From Actinoplanes couchii (lineage in GTDB: Bacteria > Actinomycetota > Actinomycetes > Mycobacteriales > Micromonosporaceae): 64,000 nucleotides of DNA. The stretch lies in assembly GCF_016862075.1 (NCBI RefSeq), contig NZ_BOMG01000085.1, forward strand, positions 1 through 64,000. The letters run 5' to 3'. Of this stretch, positions 31,787 through 45,199 are shown one piece after another. Position numbers and translations under genes: made by a program. Position 1 is the first letter of the stretch. Each line of letters starts with the position of its first letter. The notes below the pieces were generated by a model. That model had not been told where the DNA came from. It was given only the letters and a program-made list of their open reading frames with translations, and made no database searches.

Positions 31787-32577
31787 AGCAGCGTCCCCGC
31801 ATTGAAGTCGAATGTGGTCAGCAGGAAGATCAGGAAGTCGTTCCAGGCGCCGGTGACCAGTGCCAGGCCGACCAGGATGAGCAGGCCGCCACCGATCCGG
31901 GTGACCCACTGGCTGTTCCGTCGGATCGCCGTGAAGACGCCGAGCATCCGGCGGAAGAAGAGCCCGAAGAGCACAAACGGCAGGCCCAGCCCGAGGCTGA
32001 AGGCGATCGCCAGGATCGCCGCCCGGTCGGCCTCCCCGGTCGTCACCGCGAGCGTGTTGATCGCGCCGAGGGTCGGGCCGATGCACGGGGTCCAGGAGAT
32101 CGCGAAGACCGCACCGAGGACCGGGGCGCCGAGCAGCCCGGCCGAGGGCAGCTTGGTGATCCGGGCCTCCCGCTGAAGCCCGGGGATCCAGCCGAGGTAC
32201 ATCAGGCCGAGCACGATGATCAGCACGCCGCCGATGGTGTTCAGCACGCTCTGGTTGGCCGAGAGCTGCAGGAAGACGTTCGCGAACATCGTCACCATCA
32301 GCGTGAAGACGGCCGAGAAGCCGAGCACGAAGAGCAGGCTGCCGAGCAGGACCTTGCCCTTGAGGGTGAGTTTCCGGGTGAGGGTGACGGTGGTGGTCTC
32401 CCCGCGCCCCATCACGGTCTCCATGTCGGAACCGGCCAGGCCGGTCACGTACGACAGGTAGCCTGGCAGCAGCGGGAGCACGCACGGGGACAGGATGCTG
32501 ACCAGCCCGGCGAGCAGGGCGGCGCCGATCGCCAGCAGCATCGGCCCGCTGGTCACCGCGCCCTCGAACGGGGTCAT
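31783..32577 (-). CDS. ccdA: Thiol-disulfide membrane carrier CcdA
   Basis: 264 residues with six membrane helices. Helix 1 carries Cys in LSPCVLPLLPGYLSY and helix 4 carries Cys in SWTPCIGPTLGA, the redox pair of CcdA/DsbD-type proteins. It passes reducing power from cytoplasmic thioredoxin to ResA outside the membrane, keeping the CxxCH cysteines of apocytochrome c reduced. It overlaps resA (TGATG) and resB (GTGA). Confidence 0.94.
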   Translation of the reverse strand: MTPFEGAVTSGPMLLAIGAALLAGLVSILSPCVLPLLPGYLSYVTGLAGSDMETVMGRGETTTVTLTRKLTLKGKVLLGSLLFVLGFSAVFTLMVTMFANVFLQLSANQSVLNTIGGVLIIVLGLMYLGWIPGLQREARITKLPSAGLLGAPVLGAVFAISWTPCIGPTLGAINTLAVTTGEADRAAILAIAFSLGLGLPFVLFGLFFRRMLGVFTAIRRNSQWVTRIGGGLLILVGLALVTGAWNDFLIFLLTTFDFNAGTLL

Positions 32578-33137
32578 CAGCCGGTCGCCTCCGCCGCGAT
32601 CTTCTCGACCAGGGGTTTCAGCTCGCCCTCGGTGGTCGACTTGCGGATGGCGGCGGCGATCCGGCCCTGCCGGTCCAGCACCAGGGTATTCGGGATGGCG
32701 TTCTGGGTGACGTCGAACTTCACGCCGACCTCACTCTGCACGTCGAAGATGCTGTCGTAGGTGACCCGGTAGGCCTTCTCGAACGCCTTCGCCGCGTCCT
32801 TCGTGTCGCGGGTGTTCACCCCGACGAACGTGACACCGGAGTCCTTCGTCGCCTGGTAGGTGTTCTCCAGGTCGTCGGCCTCGGCCCGGCACGGCGCGCA
32901 CCAGGAGCCCCAGAAGTTGACCACGACCACCTTGCCCCGGTCGTTCGCCAGGTCGTAGGTGCCGCCGCCGAGCAACTCCCCGGTGACGTCGGTGACCAGC
33001 GGCCGGTCCGCCGGGGCGCACTCCACCACCAGGCTGGTGGTGGCGCACTTCTTGGCCCAGTTCTCCTCGCCGCCGCAGCCGCTCAGGACTCCGGCGGTGG
33101 TGACCGCCGCGATGGCGACGGCGGCGAGGCGGCGCAT
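32577..33137 (-). CDS. resA: ResA-like thioredoxin-fold lipoprotein
   Basis: 186 residues from the ATG at 33137. The signal ends in a lipobox (GVLSGC), anchoring the protein outside the membrane. The thioredoxin fold carries the active site FWGSWCAPCRAEADDL and the cis-Pro region QNAIPNTLVLD. It reduces apocytochrome c thiols and is recharged by CcdA. Extra cysteines in KKCATTSLVVEC near the N-terminus could form a structural disulfide. TGATG overlaps link it to both neighbours. Confidence 0.93.
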   Translation of the reverse strand: MRRLAAVAIAAVTTAGVLSGCGGEENWAKKCATTSLVVECAPADRPLVTDVTGELLGGGTYDLANDRGKVVVVNFWGSWCAPCRAEADDLENTYQATKDSGVTFVGVNTRDTKDAAKAFEKAYRVTYDSIFDVQSEVGVKFDVTQNAIPNTLVLDRQGRIAAAIRKSTTEGELKPLVEKIAAEATG

Positions 33138-33799
33138 CAGGCCCCCTTGGCTGTCTTGGCTGTCGCGGACATCGCGACCAGGTGCGCGGCGGGCTCCGAG
33201 TAGTCGACACCGACCACCTTGGCCCCCTCGAAGCGGAACGAGGTGAGGCTGGCCAGCCCGCACTCCCGCTTACGCGGATCGTGCCAGAGCCGCTTGCCCT
33301 CGATGTAGCGCCGGAGTGTCCAGACCGGCAGTTGGTGCGAGACGCAGACCGCCTCGTGCCCCTCGGCCGCGACCCGGGCCGCCTGCACCGCCTCGAACAT
33401 CCGCTGGGCGATCACCAGGTAGGCCTCGCCCCAGGACGGGGTGATCGGATCCCGCAGCACCCACCAGTGCCGGGGGTTGCTGAACGCGCCGTCGCCGACC
33501 GAGACCTTCTTGCCCTCGAAGTAGTTGGCGCTCTCGATCAGCCGCACGTCGGTGGTGATGTCCAGCTTGAACTCCGCGGCGAACGGGGCCGCGGTCTCCT
33601 GCGCGCGCTCCAGCGGGCTGGACACCAGGTGCGTGATGTCCCGGCCGGCCAGCACCTCGGCGGCCGCCTTGGCCATCTGGTGGCCCAGCTCGGAGAGGTG
33701 GAAGTCGGGCAGCCGCCCGTACAGGATCTTGCCCGGGTTGAAGACCTCGCCGTGTCGCAGCACGTGCACCGTGGTCTTGGTCGGTTCGCTCAAGGTCAT
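33137..33799 (-). CDS. Histidine phosphatase (phosphoglycerate mutase-like)
   Basis: About 220 residues. The catalytic RHG motif is in VHVLRHGEVFNP, a second conserved Arg in SSPLERAQETA, and the second catalytic His in AVCVSHQLPVWTLRRY. It belongs to the broad branch that includes phosphatases and mutases. Its place between hemL and resA is typical for actinobacteria, but the substrate is unknown. The start ATG 33799 overlaps the hemL stop (ATGA). Confidence 0.9.
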   Translation of the reverse strand: MTLSEPTKTTVHVLRHGEVFNPGKILYGRLPDFHLSELGHQMAKAAAEVLAGRDITHLVSSPLERAQETAAPFAAEFKLDITTDVRLIESANYFEGKKVSVGDGAFSNPRHWWVLRDPITPSWGEAYLVIAQRMFEAVQAARVAAEGHEAVCVSHQLPVWTLRRYIEGKRLWHDPRKRECGLASLTSFRFEGAKVVGVDYSEPAAHLVAMSATAKTAKGA

Positions 33800-35133
33800 G
33801 CCCCCGCTGCGGCTCGGGCCGCGAGCGGTGCCGCGGCGGCGATCACGTTCAGTGCTGCGTCGTCGATCGCCGTCGACACGAACCACGACTCGAAGGCGCT
33901 CGGCGGCAGGTAGACCCCGTTGGCCAGCATCGTGTGGAAGAACGCCTTGAACGCGGCCGCGTTCTGCGTCTTCGCGGAGTCGTAATCGACGACCTCGTCC
34001 TCGGTGAAGAAGATCGAGAACATGTTTCCGGCGAACTGGAGCCGGTGCGGCACACCGGCGGCGCTCAGGGCGTCCGAGCAGAGGCCGCTGATGACACCGG
34101 CCAGCTCGTCCAGACGTTTGTAGGCGGCCTCGTCGGCGAGACGCAGCGAGGCCAGGCCGGCCGCGCAGGCCAGCGGGTTACCGGACAGGGTGCCGGCCTG
34201 GTAGACCGGGCCGGCCGGGGCGAGCCGGGACATGATCTCCCGGCGGCCGCCGAACGCCGCGGCGGGCAGGCCACCGCCCATCACCTTGCCGAACGTGAAC
34301 AGGTCGGCGTCGACCGGGTGCAGCCCGGCCCAGCCGCCCGCGGAGACCCGGAAACCGGTCATCACCTCGTCGACGACGAGCAGCGCGCCGTGCCGGTGGG
34401 CGATCTCGGCCAGGGCCTGGTTGAAGCCGTCACGCGGGGTGACCACACCCATGTTCCCCGGGGCGGCCTCGGTGATGATCGCGGCGATCTGATCGCCCTC
34501 GGCGGCGAAGATCGATTCAACGGCGGCGACGTCGTTGTACGGCAGGACGATGGTCTCGCCGGCCGCCGCCCCGGTCACGCCGGGCGAGTCGGGCAGGCCG
34601 AGCGTGGCCACGCCGGAACCGGCCGCGGCCAGCAGCGCGTCCACGTGCCCGTGGTAGCAGCCGGCGAACTTCACGATCTTGGACCGGCCGGTGAATCCCC
34701 GGGCCAGCCGGATCGCGGTCATGGTCGCCTCGGTGCCCGAGTTGACCAGCCGGACCTCGTCGATCGGGGTACGCCTGACGATCTCCTCGGCCAGGTCGAC
34801 CTCACCGGCGGTGGGGGTGCCGAAGCTGGTGCCGAGGGCCGCCGCCTTCTGCACCGCGTCGATGATCTCGGGGTGGGCGTGGCCGTGGATCAGCGGGCCC
34901 CAGGAGCAGACCAGGTCGACGTAACGCCGCCCGTCCACGTCGGTGAGCCACGGGCCGGTGCCCGAGGCCATGAACCGGGGCGTGCCGCCCACCGCGCGGA
35001 ACGCCCGCACAGGTGAATTGACCCCGCCCGGCACGATGGCCTGGGCGCGGTCGAACAGGGCCTGGGAGACCGGGGCGTCCTCCGGGTACGGAAGTCCCTC
35101 GGTGGGATATGTCGTGGTCACAGCAGTCCCCAT
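33796..35133 (-). CDS. hemL: Glutamate-1-semialdehyde 2,1-aminomutase
   Basis: 445 residues of the PLP fold type I aminotransferase class. The PLP lysine is Lys283 in FTFGKVMGGGLPAAAFGG; other signatures are VNSGTEATMTAIRLAR and the Asp in LLVVDEVMTGFR. It converts glutamate-1-semialdehyde to 5-aminolevulinate, the committed heme precursor. It heads the cytochrome c maturation operon, tying heme supply to its use. The start ATG 35133 has no clear ribosome binding site; an in-frame GTG lies four codons downstream. Confidence 0.96.
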   Translation of the reverse strand: MGTAVTTTYPTEGLPYPEDAPVSQALFDRAQAIVPGGVNSPVRAFRAVGGTPRFMASGTGPWLTDVDGRRYVDLVCSWGPLIHGHAHPEIIDAVQKAAALGTSFGTPTAGEVDLAEEIVRRTPIDEVRLVNSGTEATMTAIRLARGFTGRSKIVKFAGCYHGHVDALLAAAGSGVATLGLPDSPGVTGAAAGETIVLPYNDVAAVESIFAAEGDQIAAIITEAAPGNMGVVTPRDGFNQALAEIAHRHGALLVVDEVMTGFRVSAGGWAGLHPVDADLFTFGKVMGGGLPAAAFGGRREIMSRLAPAGPVYQAGTLSGNPLACAAGLASLRLADEAAYKRLDELAGVISGLCSDALSAAGVPHRLQFAGNMFSIFFTEDEVVDYDSAKTQNAAAFKAFFHTMLANGVYLPPSAFESWFVSTAIDDAALNVIAAAAPLAARAAAGA

Positions 35134-35259
35134 TCTGTCAGCGCCATGGAACGAGTATTGCGAGAGGGTTCTTCACATCAAAAGGATCATGGTCGTCGCG
35201 CACTCGGTCTGACCGCGCCGGACGGGCTGATTCGCCCCGAAGAGGATAGGCTGAGCTGC

Positions 35260-35589
35260 GTGGAGCGACCCGAGCTGTCCATCGCGGTTCAGCGTGCACC
35301 CGACGAGGTGGTGATCCAGCTCGCCGGGGAGATCGACGTGCTCACGGTCAACGAGCTGTCCGTCGTGGTCAACGAGATTCTCGGCGATGACCAGCCCCAT
35401 CGCATCGTGCTGGACATGTCCGGGGTCAATTTCTGTGACTCGCAGGGCCTGGGCACCCTGGTGGTGCTGAGCCGTAAAGCGCAGCACGCACAGGTCGTGC
35501 TGGCCCTGTCGAACGTCGGCGACTTCCTGATGCGTGTGCTCGACATCACCGGATTGCGGTCCGCGCTGATGATCAGCAGCCACAGCTGA
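35260..35589 (+). CDS. STAS-domain anti-sigma factor antagonist
   Basis: 109 residues, one STAS domain: VVIQLAGEIDVLTVNEL, then the phosphorylation site in MSGVNFCDSQGLGTLVVL (Ser of DSQG), and VLDITGLRSALMI. Unphosphorylated antagonists of this class bind an RsbW-type kinase and free its sigma factor. No kinase or sigma gene is adjacent, so the partner lies elsewhere. The GTG at 35260 is leaderless, with TAGGCT at 35247-35252, 7 nt upstream. Confidence 0.9.
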   Translation: MERPELSIAVQRAPDEVVIQLAGEIDVLTVNELSVVVNEILGDDQPHRIVLDMSGVNFCDSQGLGTLVVLSRKAQHAQVVLALSNVGDFLMRVLDITGLRSALMISSHS

Positions 35590-35670
35590 CCCCTGTGGAC
35601 AGGCCTGTGGATAACTTTTTCTTCAGCGCAGTCGCCAGCACCGTCGCCAGCGTCGGCGGCAGCTTCAGCG

Positions 35671-36456
35671 TCAGCCGAAGTCACCGCTGACCGTCACACC
35701 GGCCGCCGTCGCCCGGTACGAGTCGCCGTTCGCGTCCCGCCCGCCCGCGGCATGGGTGTACCGCGCAGCGAAGGTGTAGGTCCCCGGTTCCAGGTGGTCG
35801 GCGGAGGAGAGCACGAACCGGAAGACGATCGCGTCCGCCTCCTCGACGACCGTGCTGGTCACGCTCGCGCCGGGCACCTGCTGGCTGCCACCGCGGGAGA
35901 CCAGGCCGTCGGTACGCGCGAGCCGGATCGTCACCTCCAGGGCATCCACCCGCTCGGTGGTCTTCACCGTCACCACGCTGCCGGCCTGGGTGTCCCCGCC
36001 CGGGACGACCGAACCGTCGGACCAGAGCGGGCCCTGAACCGCGGGATCGGCCGGTGCGCTGGAGTTCCCGGCGGCCGGGGATTCCGAGGTCGGCGGGCGA
36101 CTGGACTGCCTGTTCTTCGGCGTCCTGCTCGCGGAGGCACCGGGCGTACCGCTGGGTGCGGCCTTTTCCGGTGTCGGGCGACCGCTCGGGGAGGGATCCA
36201 CCGTGACCACCGGCGTCGGCACCGGGGCCGGGTCACCGCCACCGGCCAGGGCCCACTGGGCGAACCCGCCACCACCGAGCACCGCCGCCACCGCGACGGC
36301 GGCGCCGGTCATCCGCAGCCGGGGGGACGGCTCCTTCCCGCGGCGGCTGCGCACCGCGGTCCGGGTGATCCGGTCGAGCATCGCCTCGCGGTCCGGGCGG
36401 TGCTTCGCCGCCTCCGCGCGCAGTGCCGCGCGCAGTTCCCCCTCGACCATCGTCAT
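35671..36456 (-). CDS. Single-pass membrane protein with extracytoplasmic domain
   Basis: 261 residues. A charged cytoplasmic N-terminus (about 1-45, rich in Arg and Glu) precedes one helix (MTGAAVAVAAVLGGGGFAQWAL). It is followed by a Pro/Ser/Thr linker (about 75-140) and a ~115-residue beta-rich domain outside (LEVTIRLARTDGLVS, YTFAARYTHAAGGRD). No family was recognised. The type II topology and linker resemble orphan anti-sigma-like or wall-spanning proteins. AGGAG lies 10 nt before the ATG. Confidence 0.7.
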   Translation of the reverse strand: MTMVEGELRAALRAEAAKHRPDREAMLDRITRTAVRSRRGKEPSPRLRMTGAAVAVAAVLGGGGFAQWALAGGGDPAPVPTPVVTVDPSPSGRPTPEKAAPSGTPGASASRTPKNRQSSRPPTSESPAAGNSSAPADPAVQGPLWSDGSVVPGGDTQAGSVVTVKTTERVDALEVTIRLARTDGLVSRGGSQQVPGASVTSTVVEEADAIVFRFVLSSADHLEPGTYTFAARYTHAAGGRDANGDSYRATAAGVTVSGDFG

Positions 36457-36572
36457 CGCGCGCAGCTCCTACTCGGGAAGATCACGTCCCGGTAGTGGCG
36501 CGGTCGCCTGGCAAAGTTGTCCACAGTGAGCCAGGTCACACTTGGGCCCGCCCGAAAAACGGACCCCGGGGA

Positions 36573-37121
36573 TCAGTCGCCCCAGCGGGCCTTCTCCAGC
36601 AGGCCCAGGGCCTCGGCGGCGGCCGTCTCGCCACCGGCCCGCAGCACCCGGGCGGCCTCGTCGACCGTCCCGGTCAGCCGCTGCCACTGTGCCTCGCGCT
36701 CCTTGGAGATCTCGGCCTGCGCCTTGAGCTGCTGATTCTTCATCCACAGCTCGACGAAGACGGAGACTTTGGCGCGCAGCACCCACGGGTCGAACGGTTT
36801 GGTGAGGTAGTCGACGGCACCGACCGCGTACCCCCGCAGGGCCAGCTGGGCGTCCCGGTCGGCCGCGGTCAGGAACAGGATCGGCACGTGCCGGGTCCGC
36901 TCCCGCCGCTTGATGTGGCTGGCCGTCTCGAAACCGTCCATGTTGGGCATGTGCGCGTCCAGCAGGATCACCGCGAAGTCGTCGGTGAGCAGCTGCTTGA
37001 GGGCAGCCTCGCCACTCTCCACGGCGACCGCGGTCACCGGCAGCCCTTGGAGGATCGCCTCCAGGGCCAGCAGGTTGTCCTTCCGGTCGTCGACCAGTAG
37101 CGCCTTGGCACGCTCACCCAC
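36573..37121 (-). CDS. Response regulator (stand-alone receiver)
   Basis: 182 residues. The receiver domain (about 5-125) has the acidic pocket LLVDDRKDN, phospho-acceptor Asp in VILLDAHMPNMDG and Lys in DYLTKPFDP. It is followed by a helical extension (about 125-182, KNQQLKAQAEISKEREAQW) with no DNA-binding domain. It probably relays signals by protein contact. It lies 60 bp downstream of the HAMP-repeat hybrid kinase on the same strand and is its natural partner (inference). Confidence 0.88.
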   Translation of the reverse strand: MGERAKALLVDDRKDNLLALEAILQGLPVTAVAVESGEAALKQLLTDDFAVILLDAHMPNMDGFETASHIKRRERTRHVPILFLTAADRDAQLALRGYAVGAVDYLTKPFDPWVLRAKVSVFVELWMKNQQLKAQAEISKEREAQWQRLTGTVDEAARVLRAGGETAAAEALGLLEKARWGD

Positions 37122-37181
37122 CCGCGCTCACCTCACCCACCGGTAGTTACCTCCCATGGCGCTACCCCGCAACCGCCGGTC

Positions 37182-41570
<4,389 letters not shown>

Positions 41571-41682
41571 GGTGTCCTCACTCGCTGTTCAACGGCCGGG
41601 GCTACCTATCCTCTCTCGCCCGACCGGGTCAATGCGAGAGACGACTTTGTGCATCCACCCTTCGACGGGGGAGGATGCATGG

Positions 41683-43716
41683 GTGCCAGCCGAGGTCGGA
41701 ACCAGGGCGAGCATCCCGTCGGGTGCTCCGTCCGAAGCACTCGTGCGCCGGACCAGGTTGCCCAATGATCGTCGTACCCCGGCGGCGGCCCGCGCACTCG
41801 TGCGTTCCGTCCTGGAGGAGACCGGGCTGTTCGTCCTGCTCAACGAGGCCCTCCTGCTCACCACCGAGCTGTCCACCAATGCGGTGGTGCACGCCAACAC
41901 CGAGCTGGAGATAGAGGTCTCGGCCGACACCGGCGGGCTCACCGTCACCGTCACCGACTTCGCGGCCGGCCCGGTCGAGCAGCTCACCGTCGGCCCGCGC
42001 AACGAGAGCTCGGAGATCGGCGAGGTCGCCGAGCGTGGCCGGGGCCTGCTGCTGGTCGACCACTTCGCCAGCCGCTGGGGCACCGTGCACGAGGGCGACG
42101 GCAAGGGCGTCTGGTTCCGGCTCGACTCGCGGGCCGAGTCCGGCCCGGTCCGGCTGCCCAGCGCCGCCGAGACGCCGAGCCTGGGCGCGCTCACCGGCCT
42201 GCTGCACAGCGGCTCCGACCGGCACTCCGAGGAGGGCCTGGCCGACCTGGCGGCCGATCTGCTGTCCCGGCTGGCCCGGCTGACCGGCGCGGCCGGCGGT
42301 GTGATCCGGCTGGACCGCGGCGAGGGCATGGGCCGTCAGCTGCTGGCGCGGTACGGCCGGGCGCCCCGCGACAACGCCGACACCATCCGGGTCACGCTGA
42401 ACGTGCAGCGGCCCTACTCCGGCGAGCTGGAGCTGGACGCCGCCCCCGAGGGTTACGCGCTGGCGCTGACCACGCTGGTCGCCGAGCGCTTCACCCTGCA
42501 CCTGGAGAACGACCGGTTGCGCCGCGCCGACATCCGCCGGCAGACCTGGATCACCTTCCTCGCCGAGGCCAGCGAGCTGCTCGCCCAGTCCCTCGACGTG
42601 AACCTGACGATGGCCCTGATCCCGCAGCTGGTGGTGCCGCGGCTGGGCCAGTGGTGCGCGGTGCACACCACCGATTCGTGGGGGCGGCTGCAGCTGGCCG
42701 CCGCCACCCACGCCGACGAGTCGTCGCTGGCCCAGCTGCACGCGACGCTCGCCGAGCCCGGCCCGGAGTCGCTGCTGGGCCGGCTGGAGGAGGCGTCCCG
42801 GCTCGGCACCCAGGTGATGTTCGGTTCGCCGCTGGAGGGTTACGCGCTGCCGCTGGTGGCCCGGGGCGCCCGGCTCGGCACCCTGGCCGTCGGCCGGCAC
42901 CCGAAACACCGGCACGACGCCGACGAGGTGGCCGTGCTGGAGGACGTGGCGCGGCGGGCCGCCCTGGCGATAGACAACGCGCGCATCCACGACGAGCGGC
43001 GCACCGTCGCCCGGACCCTGCAGGCGTCGCTGCTGCCGCCGGCGCTGCCCCGGGTCGAGGGCATCGGCTTCGCCGCGGAATACGTCCCGACCGGCTCCGA
43101 GGTGGGCGGCGACTTCTACGACGTGGTCCCGTCCGGCGACGAGCAGTGGCTGGTCGTCGTCGGCGACGTCTCCGGCAAGGGCGTCCAGGCGGCCACCGTG
43201 ACCGGTCTGGTGCGCGACGTGATCCGCATCCTGGTCGACGACGGCAAGGAACTGAACGAGATCCTCTGGCGGGTCAACCGGACCCTGGTGCAGCGCGGCG
43301 GCGGACGGTACTGCACGCTCGCGATGGCCTCGGTGACCAAGCTCCCGGGCGGCTCGCTGGAGGTCTGCCTGCACCTGGCCGGGCACGACCGGGCGGTGCT
43401 GGTCCGGGCCGACGGCAAGACCTCGTTCGTCGGTGAGGGCGGCACCGCGCTCGGCCTCCTGGAGACGATCACCTCACCGGACGTTTCGGTCACCCTGGGC
43501 TCCGGCGACTCGCTGATCTTCTACACCGACGGGGTGACCGAGCGCCGCCGTGGCCGTGAGCTGTTCGGTTCGGCCCGGCTGCGGGAGGCCGCGGCGCCGC
43601 TGGCCGGCTATCCGGCCGACGTGATGGCGGCCCGGCTGCGCTCCACCACGATCAACTTCTCGGTCGAGGAGCCCCGCGACGACATCGCGATCCTGGTGCT
43701 GCGCAACGACGCCTGA
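41683..43716 (+). CDS. ATPase-GAF-PP2C (SpoIIE/RsbU-type) signalling phosphatase
   Basis: About 677 residues. An N-terminal HATPase/RsbW-like domain (about 20-150: LTTELSTNAVVHANTELEIEV, ERGRGLLLVDHFASRWG) is followed by a partial GAF-like region, a second GAF (about 300-430) and a PP2C/SpoIIE phosphatase (VGGDFYDVVPSGDEQW, GDVSGKGVQAATVTG, EEPRDDIAILVL). It carries both a potential kinase and a phosphatase for STAS antagonists. The GTG at 41683 is chosen because GGGGGAGG lies 8 nt upstream; the in-frame ATG at 41632 lacks such a site. It is divergent from the HAMP kinase, sharing its control region. Confidence 0.9.
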   Translation: MPAEVGTRASIPSGAPSEALVRRTRLPNDRRTPAAARALVRSVLEETGLFVLLNEALLLTTELSTNAVVHANTELEIEVSADTGGLTVTVTDFAAGPVEQLTVGPRNESSEIGEVAERGRGLLLVDHFASRWGTVHEGDGKGVWFRLDSRAESGPVRLPSAAETPSLGALTGLLHSGSDRHSEEGLADLAADLLSRLARLTGAAGGVIRLDRGEGMGRQLLARYGRAPRDNADTIRVTLNVQRPYSGELELDAAPEGYALALTTLVAERFTLHLENDRLRRADIRRQTWITFLAEASELLAQSLDVNLTMALIPQLVVPRLGQWCAVHTTDSWGRLQLAAATHADESSLAQLHATLAEPGPESLLGRLEEASRLGTQVMFGSPLEGYALPLVARGARLGTLAVGRHPKHRHDADEVAVLEDVARRAALAIDNARIHDERRTVARTLQASLLPPALPRVEGIGFAAEYVPTGSEVGGDFYDVVPSGDEQWLVVVGDVSGKGVQAATVTGLVRDVIRILVDDGKELNEILWRVNRTLVQRGGGRYCTLAMASVTKLPGGSLEVCLHLAGHDRAVLVRADGKTSFVGEGGTALGLLETITSPDVSVTLGSGDSLIFYTDGVTERRRGRELFGSARLREAAAPLAGYPADVMAARLRSTTINFSVEEPRDDIAILVLRNDA

Positions 43717-43748
43717 AAAATGTCGCACCCGACTGCCAGGGTCGGGGG

Positions 43749-44306
43749 ATGAAGACGCAGTACTACACCGCGACCTCGTTCGACGGCTACATCGCCGACC
43801 AGGACAACTCGCTGGACTGGCTCTTCGAGGTGGAGGACCGGGGCGAGAGCCCGTTCGGGGAGTTCTTCTCCGGGGTCGGCGCGTTCGCCATGGGCGCCAC
43901 CACCTACGAGTGGGTCCTCGCGCACGAGAGGGCTCTGGAGCGCCCGTCCGCCTGGCTGGAGCCCTACGGCGACATCCCGGCCTGGATCTTCACGCATCGG
44001 GAGCTGCCGAAAGTGCCAGGGGCCAACCTTCATTTCGTACGTGGGGACGTCGCACCCGTGCACGCCGCGATGACCCGGGCGGCCGCCGGGCGGAACGTGT
44101 GGCTGACCGGTGGTGGTGACCTGGTCGGTCAGTTCGACGACGCGGGACTGCTCGACGAGGTGATCCTGGGGGTGGCCCCGGTCGCGCTGGGGGCCGGCGC
44201 GCCGGTGCTGCCGCGGCGCATCCCGTCGTCACGTCTGACGTTGACGAGCGCGCGACCGCTCGGCCCCTTCGCCTACCTGACCTACGACGTCCGCTCACCG
44301 GCCTGA
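43749..44306 (+). CDS. Dihydrofolate reductase-fold (RibD C-terminal) protein, copy 1
   Basis: 185 residues: MKTQYYTATSFDGYIADQDN at the N-terminus, GATTYEWVL, WIFTHRELP, a VWLTGGGDLVGQFDDAGLLDE nucleotide-binding segment and an aromatic end (FAYLTYDV). This is the RibD-C/DHFR-like family, NADPH-dependent reductases of mostly unknown substrate. A paralogue follows 208 bp downstream. CAGGGT lies 6 nt before the ATG, a weak -10; a GGGGG run overlaps the same position. Confidence 0.88.
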   Translation: MKTQYYTATSFDGYIADQDNSLDWLFEVEDRGESPFGEFFSGVGAFAMGATTYEWVLAHERALERPSAWLEPYGDIPAWIFTHRELPKVPGANLHFVRGDVAPVHAAMTRAAAGRNVWLTGGGDLVGQFDDAGLLDEVILGVAPVALGAGAPVLPRRIPSSRLTLTSARPLGPFAYLTYDVRSPA

Positions 44307-44404
44307 CCAGCTTCGATGCTCGATCGATCCGAGATGTGAGAGCCGATGCGACGGTACCGGATCGTGGAGTACGGTGTTGGGCCCCCGCCTCTGGAGACCG
44401 GTGG

Positions 44405-44444
44405 CGGTGGCGGGCTGGGTGCGGCAACGCCCAGCCCGCCACCG
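44405..44444 (+). terminator. Strong hairpin terminator between the two reductase genes
   Basis: Perfect 15-bp arms at 44405-44419 and 44430-44444 (core GGTGGCGGGCTGGG / CCCAGCCCGCCACC) with a 10-nt loop. It separates the two paralogues into independent transcripts. Confidence 0.8.
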
Positions 44445-44513
44445 ACACCCCGGCCACGATCTTCCTGATCGATCTGCCCTTTTTGTCGGCTCGGTCGTGG
44501 CATCGTGTTGGTC

Positions 44514-45128
44514 ATGGCGAAAACGCAGTACTACACCGCCACCAGCATCGACGGCTTCATCGCCGACGAGAGGAACTCGCTGGACTGGCTCTTCGAGGTC
44601 GACGAAGGCACCGAGAACCCGTTCGGTGAGTTCTTCGAGGGCGTCGGCGCGTTCGCCATGGGCGCCACCACCTACGAGTGGGTCCTCGAACACGACAACC
44701 TGCTGGAGGAGCCGGAGAACTGGCACGACATGTACGGCGACGTACCGTGCTGGGTCTTCACCCACCGTGACCTGCCGCCGGTCGAGGACGCCAACGTCTT
44801 CATGATCAGTGGCGACGTCCGGCGCGTGCACGAGGCGATGCTGGTCGCCGCGCAGGGCAAGAACGTGTGGCTGGCCGGTGGCGGCAACCTGGTCAGCCAG
44901 TTCGTGGCCGAGGGCCTGCTCGACGAGATCATCCTCGGCATCGCCCCGACCATCCTGGGCGAGGGCATCCCGGTCCTGCGCCGCCGGATCCTGGTCGAGG
45001 ACCTGATCCTGACCGGCGCCCGGGCGGTCGGCCAGTTCGCCTATCTGACATACGCGGTGGGCGACGTGGCCCGGCTCGGCCGCCACCTGGCCGCCGAGAC
45101 CGCAGCCCGAATCCCGGTGATCGGCTGA
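44514..45128 (+). CDS. Dihydrofolate reductase-fold (RibD C-terminal) protein, copy 2
   Basis: 204 residues, colinear with copy 1 (TQYYTATSIDGFIADERNS, FAMGATTYEWVLEH, VFTHRDLPPVEDAN, KNVWLAGGGNLVSQF, FAYLTYAV) and clearly a tandem duplicate. It has an extra ~20-residue C-terminal extension (GDVARLGRHLAAETAARI). The ATG at 44514 has no ribosome binding site; CATCGT lies 7 nt upstream as a possible weak -10. The last ~53 bp are imperfectly duplicated just after the stop. Confidence 0.88.
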   Translation: MAKTQYYTATSIDGFIADERNSLDWLFEVDEGTENPFGEFFEGVGAFAMGATTYEWVLEHDNLLEEPENWHDMYGDVPCWVFTHRDLPPVEDANVFMISGDVRRVHEAMLVAAQGKNVWLAGGGNLVSQFVAEGLLDEIILGIAPTILGEGIPVLRRRILVEDLILTGARAVGQFAYLTYAVGDVARLGRHLAAETAARIPVIG

Positions 45129-45183
45129 CCCGGCCCGGCCGCCACCCAACCACCGAAACCGCCACCCGGATCCCGGCGATCGA
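45072..45183 (+). repeat. Duplicated 3' end of the second reductase gene
   Basis: The segment 45072-45124 (last codons of the gene) is repeated at 45131-45183, 59 bp later, with roughly a quarter of bases changed. The copy still translates as RPGRHPTTETATRIPAID against RLGRHLAAETAARIPVIG. It lies between the stop and the convergent oxidoreductase gene. Confidence 0.65.
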
Positions 45184-45199
45184 CCGGCCTGGGCCGGTC
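45182..45199. terminator. Compact hairpin between convergent genes
   Basis: GACCGGCC-TG-GGCCGGTC, 8-bp arms with a 2-nt loop, overlapping the stop of the FAD oxidoreductase. It can serve both strands. Confidence 0.45.
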
